This document shows, piece after piece, positions 12,879 to 14,639 of a DNA stretch of 14,639 bases (positions are counted from its first letter, which is position 1; each line of letters begins with the position of its first letter). The stretch lies in assembly GCA_023386865.1 (NCBI GenBank), contig JAEWIV010000180.1, positions 1 to 14,639 of the forward strand. Direction: 5' to 3'. The notes under the pieces were generated by a model. That model worked only from the letters and a program-made list of their open reading frames with translations. It had not been told where the DNA came from and searched no databases. This DNA comes from Pseudomonadota bacterium (GTDB taxonomy: Bacteria > Pseudomonadota > Alphaproteobacteria > Reyranellales > Reyranellaceae). The position numbers were made by a program, and so were the translations under genes.

Positions 12879-14372
12879 GTGTCGCGTGCACCCAAGAAGC
12901 GCGCTCCCGGTGCGGACGACGCCGCCGTCTCGCAGCCTGCGCCACCAGCCCGCAAGCGCGCGCCGCCTGGCAACCAGGCCCTGCTGAGGACGGACGCGGA
13001 GAACGAGGGAAGCGAGAATGCCGGCGCACCGGCCGGCGTCACGATCGACAAGAGTCCGGTCGTCCAGATCCGCCTCAATCTTGCTTCAAATCGCGCGACG
13101 TTCGTGACGGCGGCGAAGACTGAGTATGCCGGCAACGGCTATACCGATCTCGAACCCGGCAGCTACCGACTGCGGCCGGAATTCCGCAACAAGCGCTGGA
13201 TCGTCAAGCCTTCGCCGCCCGGCCTGCGCTTCCACGTCGAACTCGACACGGCGGATCCCTGGCAGCTGACCTACGTGTCCGCACCGCAGCTCGTCGTCGA
13301 AGCGGGCGGCATCGCCGACAAGCCGATCGGCTACGATCTGGACGACACAGTCGCGGTGGAAGGCGATCCGGCCACCAATTCCAAGTACTTCCAGAACGCC
13401 TTCGCCGGCGTGGGCATCTTCGGCTGGGGTGGGCCTTTCCGGCTGGATCGGAAGATCGTGAACGGCCACGGCACGGACAGCATCGTAATGTCACGCGACC
13501 AGGTCCACCTCGACGACGATCCGTTGAAGGACTTCTCGATCGCCATCAACAAAGTCTACAAGACGCGCGCCGCTGCAGAAGCCGCGGTCGCCGAGTACGG
13601 CCGACCGGGCACCTATGCCTACTACATCGGCCCGGACGGCTACATCTACCCGACCGTCATTTCCGACACGACCGCGCCCGCCCTGTGCCAGAGCCTGCGC
13701 AAGGCCATCGAGATGGAGCGCGCCGACGCCAAGGCCGCGGCCGACCTCAGCGTGCATCTCCTGCTCTGGTACGTCGGCGCCCGCTTTCCGATGCAGGCCA
13801 GCGAGGGGGCGGCCGCCAAACCGCCGCCGGCGCCGCAGGCGGGCGGCGCAGCCGGTCAAGCGGCCGGCGCGTCCAAGACGCCCTACACGATCGTCGAAAT
13901 CGGCGCCGGCGATCTGAAGGCATCGATCGAGGTCGCGAAGAAGGGGCAGGGTCAAGGCGTGAAGGTCATCGCGGTCGACCCGGAGGCACCCGCCGCGGCG
14001 GCCATCAAGGAACTGGAGGCGGCCGGCGGGACGTTCGTGGAGGGCACCGCGAAAAACCTCTCGCCGGGTACGGCCGATCACGTGTTCCAGTACTTCCCCT
14101 ACCGCATCACCGGCTCGGGAAGCTTCGTGACCGGCGGGACATGGGAATTGGTCCAGCGCACCATCCAACTCCTGAAGCCCAACGGCGCGGCTCACTTCGT
14201 GAGCGAAGAGTATGCGACGGCCACGCACCTTGCGGAGATGGCGAGCAAGCACGGCCTGCGCGCGACCGTCATCGAAACGACCGCCGGCGCAGCGGCACCA
14301 GGGGCGAGCGGCGCCGGGGTGCCCAACTTCACCAGCGAGACGGTGGTCTGGCTGGTCAATATCTACAAGTAA
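12879..14372 (+). CDS. eCIS-associated protein with C-terminal class I SAM-dependent methyltransferase-like domain; candidate cargo
   Basis: A 497-residue protein starting with GTG directly after the previous stop. Residues 1-56 are a disordered Lys/Arg/Ala/Pro-rich leader containing GNQALLR at 31-37. Residues about 57-145 are beta-rich (VVQIRLNLASNRATFV, GSYRLRPEFRNKRWIVKP). Residues 146-305 form an unrecognised domain with IGYDLDDTVAVEGD, GIFGWGGPFRLDRK, TYAYYIGPDGYIYPTVISDT, and a helix ending HLLLWYVGARF. Residues 306-333 are an Ala/Pro/Gly linker. Residues 335-497 show the class I methyltransferase order: motif I TIVEIGAGDLKASIE (337-351), second strand VKVIAVDPE with acidic Asp367, GGTFVEGTAKNLSPGTADHV (383-402), FQYFPYRITG, LLKPNGAAHFVSEEY (431-445) and the last strand TVVWLVNIYK. 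No signal peptide or membrane segment is seen. The fold is well supported; substrate is unknown. It may be a toxin-like payload delivered by the particle, a modifier of a particle component, or an accessory enzyme; context favours cargo. Confidence 0.7.
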   Translation: MSRAPKKRAPGADDAAVSQPAPPARKRAPPGNQALLRTDAENEGSENAGAPAGVTIDKSPVVQIRLNLASNRATFVTAAKTEYAGNGYTDLEPGSYRLRPEFRNKRWIVKPSPPGLRFHVELDTADPWQLTYVSAPQLVVEAGGIADKPIGYDLDDTVAVEGDPATNSKYFQNAFAGVGIFGWGGPFRLDRKIVNGHGTDSIVMSRDQVHLDDDPLKDFSIAINKVYKTRAAAEAAVAEYGRPGTYAYYIGPDGYIYPTVISDTTAPALCQSLRKAIEMERADAKAAADLSVHLLLWYVGARFPMQASEGAAAKPPPAPQAGGAAGQAAGASKTPYTIVEIGAGDLKASIEVAKKGQGQGVKVIAVDPEAPAAAAIKELEAAGGTFVEGTAKNLSPGTADHVFQYFPYRITGSGSFVTGGTWELVQRTIQLLKPNGAAHFVSEEYATATHLAEMASKHGLRATVIETTAGAAAPGASGAGVPNFTSETVVWLVNIYK

Positions 14373-14383
14373 CGGCCAGCCGC

Positions 14384-14639
14384 ATGGGCGCCTCCTCCAG
14401 CAAGGCAGGTCCAACGGCCGACACCGGCGGCAAGGCAGCGTCGACGACGTCCGCGGCGCCGGCGCAGCGGCACGGGCTGGCCGGCAACCAGACGCTGTTG
14501 CGCCTGCAGACCACGCAGGACCGCCCCGTGCTTTACCGCAAGTGCGCGAGCTGCGCCGCCGCCGAATCCGATGACGGCGATGCGCGGTCGGACCGGGTAC
14601 AGGCCAAGCTCGCGATCAGCGCGCCGCACGACCCCGACG
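14384..14639 (+). CDS. N-terminus of an eCIS-associated DUF4157-type protein, cut by the window edge
   Basis: Open from an ATG at 14384 to the right edge (85 codons plus one base), eleven bases after the methyltransferase-like stop; no clear Shine-Dalgarno. Residues 1-30 are a low-complexity Ser/Thr/Ala/Gly leader; GLAGNQTLLRLQ follows (31-42), then YRKCASCAAAESDD (51-64) and DRVQAKLAISAPHDPD (70-85). The order GNQxLLRL, an RKC..C segment, then VQAKLxIxxPxDP is the lead-in I know from eCIS-associated DUF4157 proteins, where it continues as EQEADRVAD and then the HE-containing DUF4157 domain. Those proteins are putative metallopeptidase-related cargo or toxin carriers, often with a variable C-terminal toxin. 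The DUF4157 domain itself is beyond the window, so the assignment is by N-terminal signature and neighbourhood. Confidence 0.72.
   Translation, partial: MGASSSKAGPTADTGGKAASTTSAAPAQRHGLAGNQTLLRLQTTQDRPVLYRKCASCAAAESDDGDARSDRVQAKLAISAPHDPD

Noticed and set aside
1..14639. A complete prophage or R-type pyocin
   Set aside because: There are no head, portal, terminase, integrase, lysis or regulator genes, and the DUF6519-, DUF4157- and TIGR02243-like proteins point to an eCIS particle.
1..14639. Type VI secretion system
   Set aside because: gp25-, spike- and PAAR-like genes are shared with T6SS, but TssJ/L/M membrane complex genes, TssF/G/K-type baseplate genes and a fused VgrG are not seen; J- and I-type tail proteins fit eCIS better.
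1..14639. CRISPR arrays, tRNA or rRNA genes, insertion sequences, attachment sites
   Set aside because: Every stretch is accounted for by overlapping coding genes, and no direct-repeat arrays, cloverleaf-like segments or transposase motifs were noticed by eye.

Overview
The window is one unbroken, plus-strand run of twelve tightly packed genes. I read it as the baseplate, spike and cargo end of an extracellular contractile injection system (eCIS), a phage-tail-like particle of the Afp/PVC/MAC type. This rests on gene order and recognisable family signatures: CIS tube-like adaptor (3' end only), LysM-like protein, gp27-like hub, gp5-like spike, PAAR-like tip, gp25-like wedge, two tandem gpJ-like baseplate proteins, a gpI-like tail protein with a beta-rich C-terminal part, a DUF6519-type beta-helix protein, then two genes that look like cargo or accessory proteins. 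No phage head, portal, terminase, integrase or lysis gene is present. Sheath, inner tube, AAA+ ATPase and tail terminator genes are not in the window and would have to lie outside it.

Layout. Bases 1-2188 hold the hub and spike: adaptor end, LysM-like, gp27-like, and gp5-like as a separate gene. Bases 2188-2924 hold the tip and the gp25 wedge protein. Bases 2914-10071 hold three large baseplate proteins of about 790-810 residues. Bases 10083-12878 hold a 931-residue protein with a DUF6519-like N-terminus and a predicted right-handed beta-helix, a candidate peripheral baseplate or receptor-facing protein. Bases 12879-14372 encode a 497-residue protein that ends in a class I SAM-dependent methyltransferase-like domain behind an Ala/Pro/Gly linker. 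From 14384 to the window edge is the N-terminal 85 residues of a protein with the lead-in sequence typical of eCIS-associated DUF4157 proteins.

Most genes overlap by 1 to 11 bases or are separated by 0 to 11 bases, so the block is probably one transcript with translational coupling. I see no internal promoter, terminator, RNA gene, repeat array, insertion sequence or attachment site. No stretch longer than about a dozen bases lacks a gene.

The DNA is GC-rich (about two thirds by eye) with strong third-position GC, ATG/GTG/TTG starts and good Shine-Dalgarno sites. An alphaproteobacterium or another high-GC Gram-negative is plausible, but I cannot fix the taxon.

The most interesting part is the right-hand end. 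The methyltransferase-like protein and the DUF4157-type protein share a short N-terminal GNQ-x-LLR motif after a disordered leader. This suggests that the methyltransferase protein is a particle-associated payload or accessory factor and not a housekeeping enzyme.
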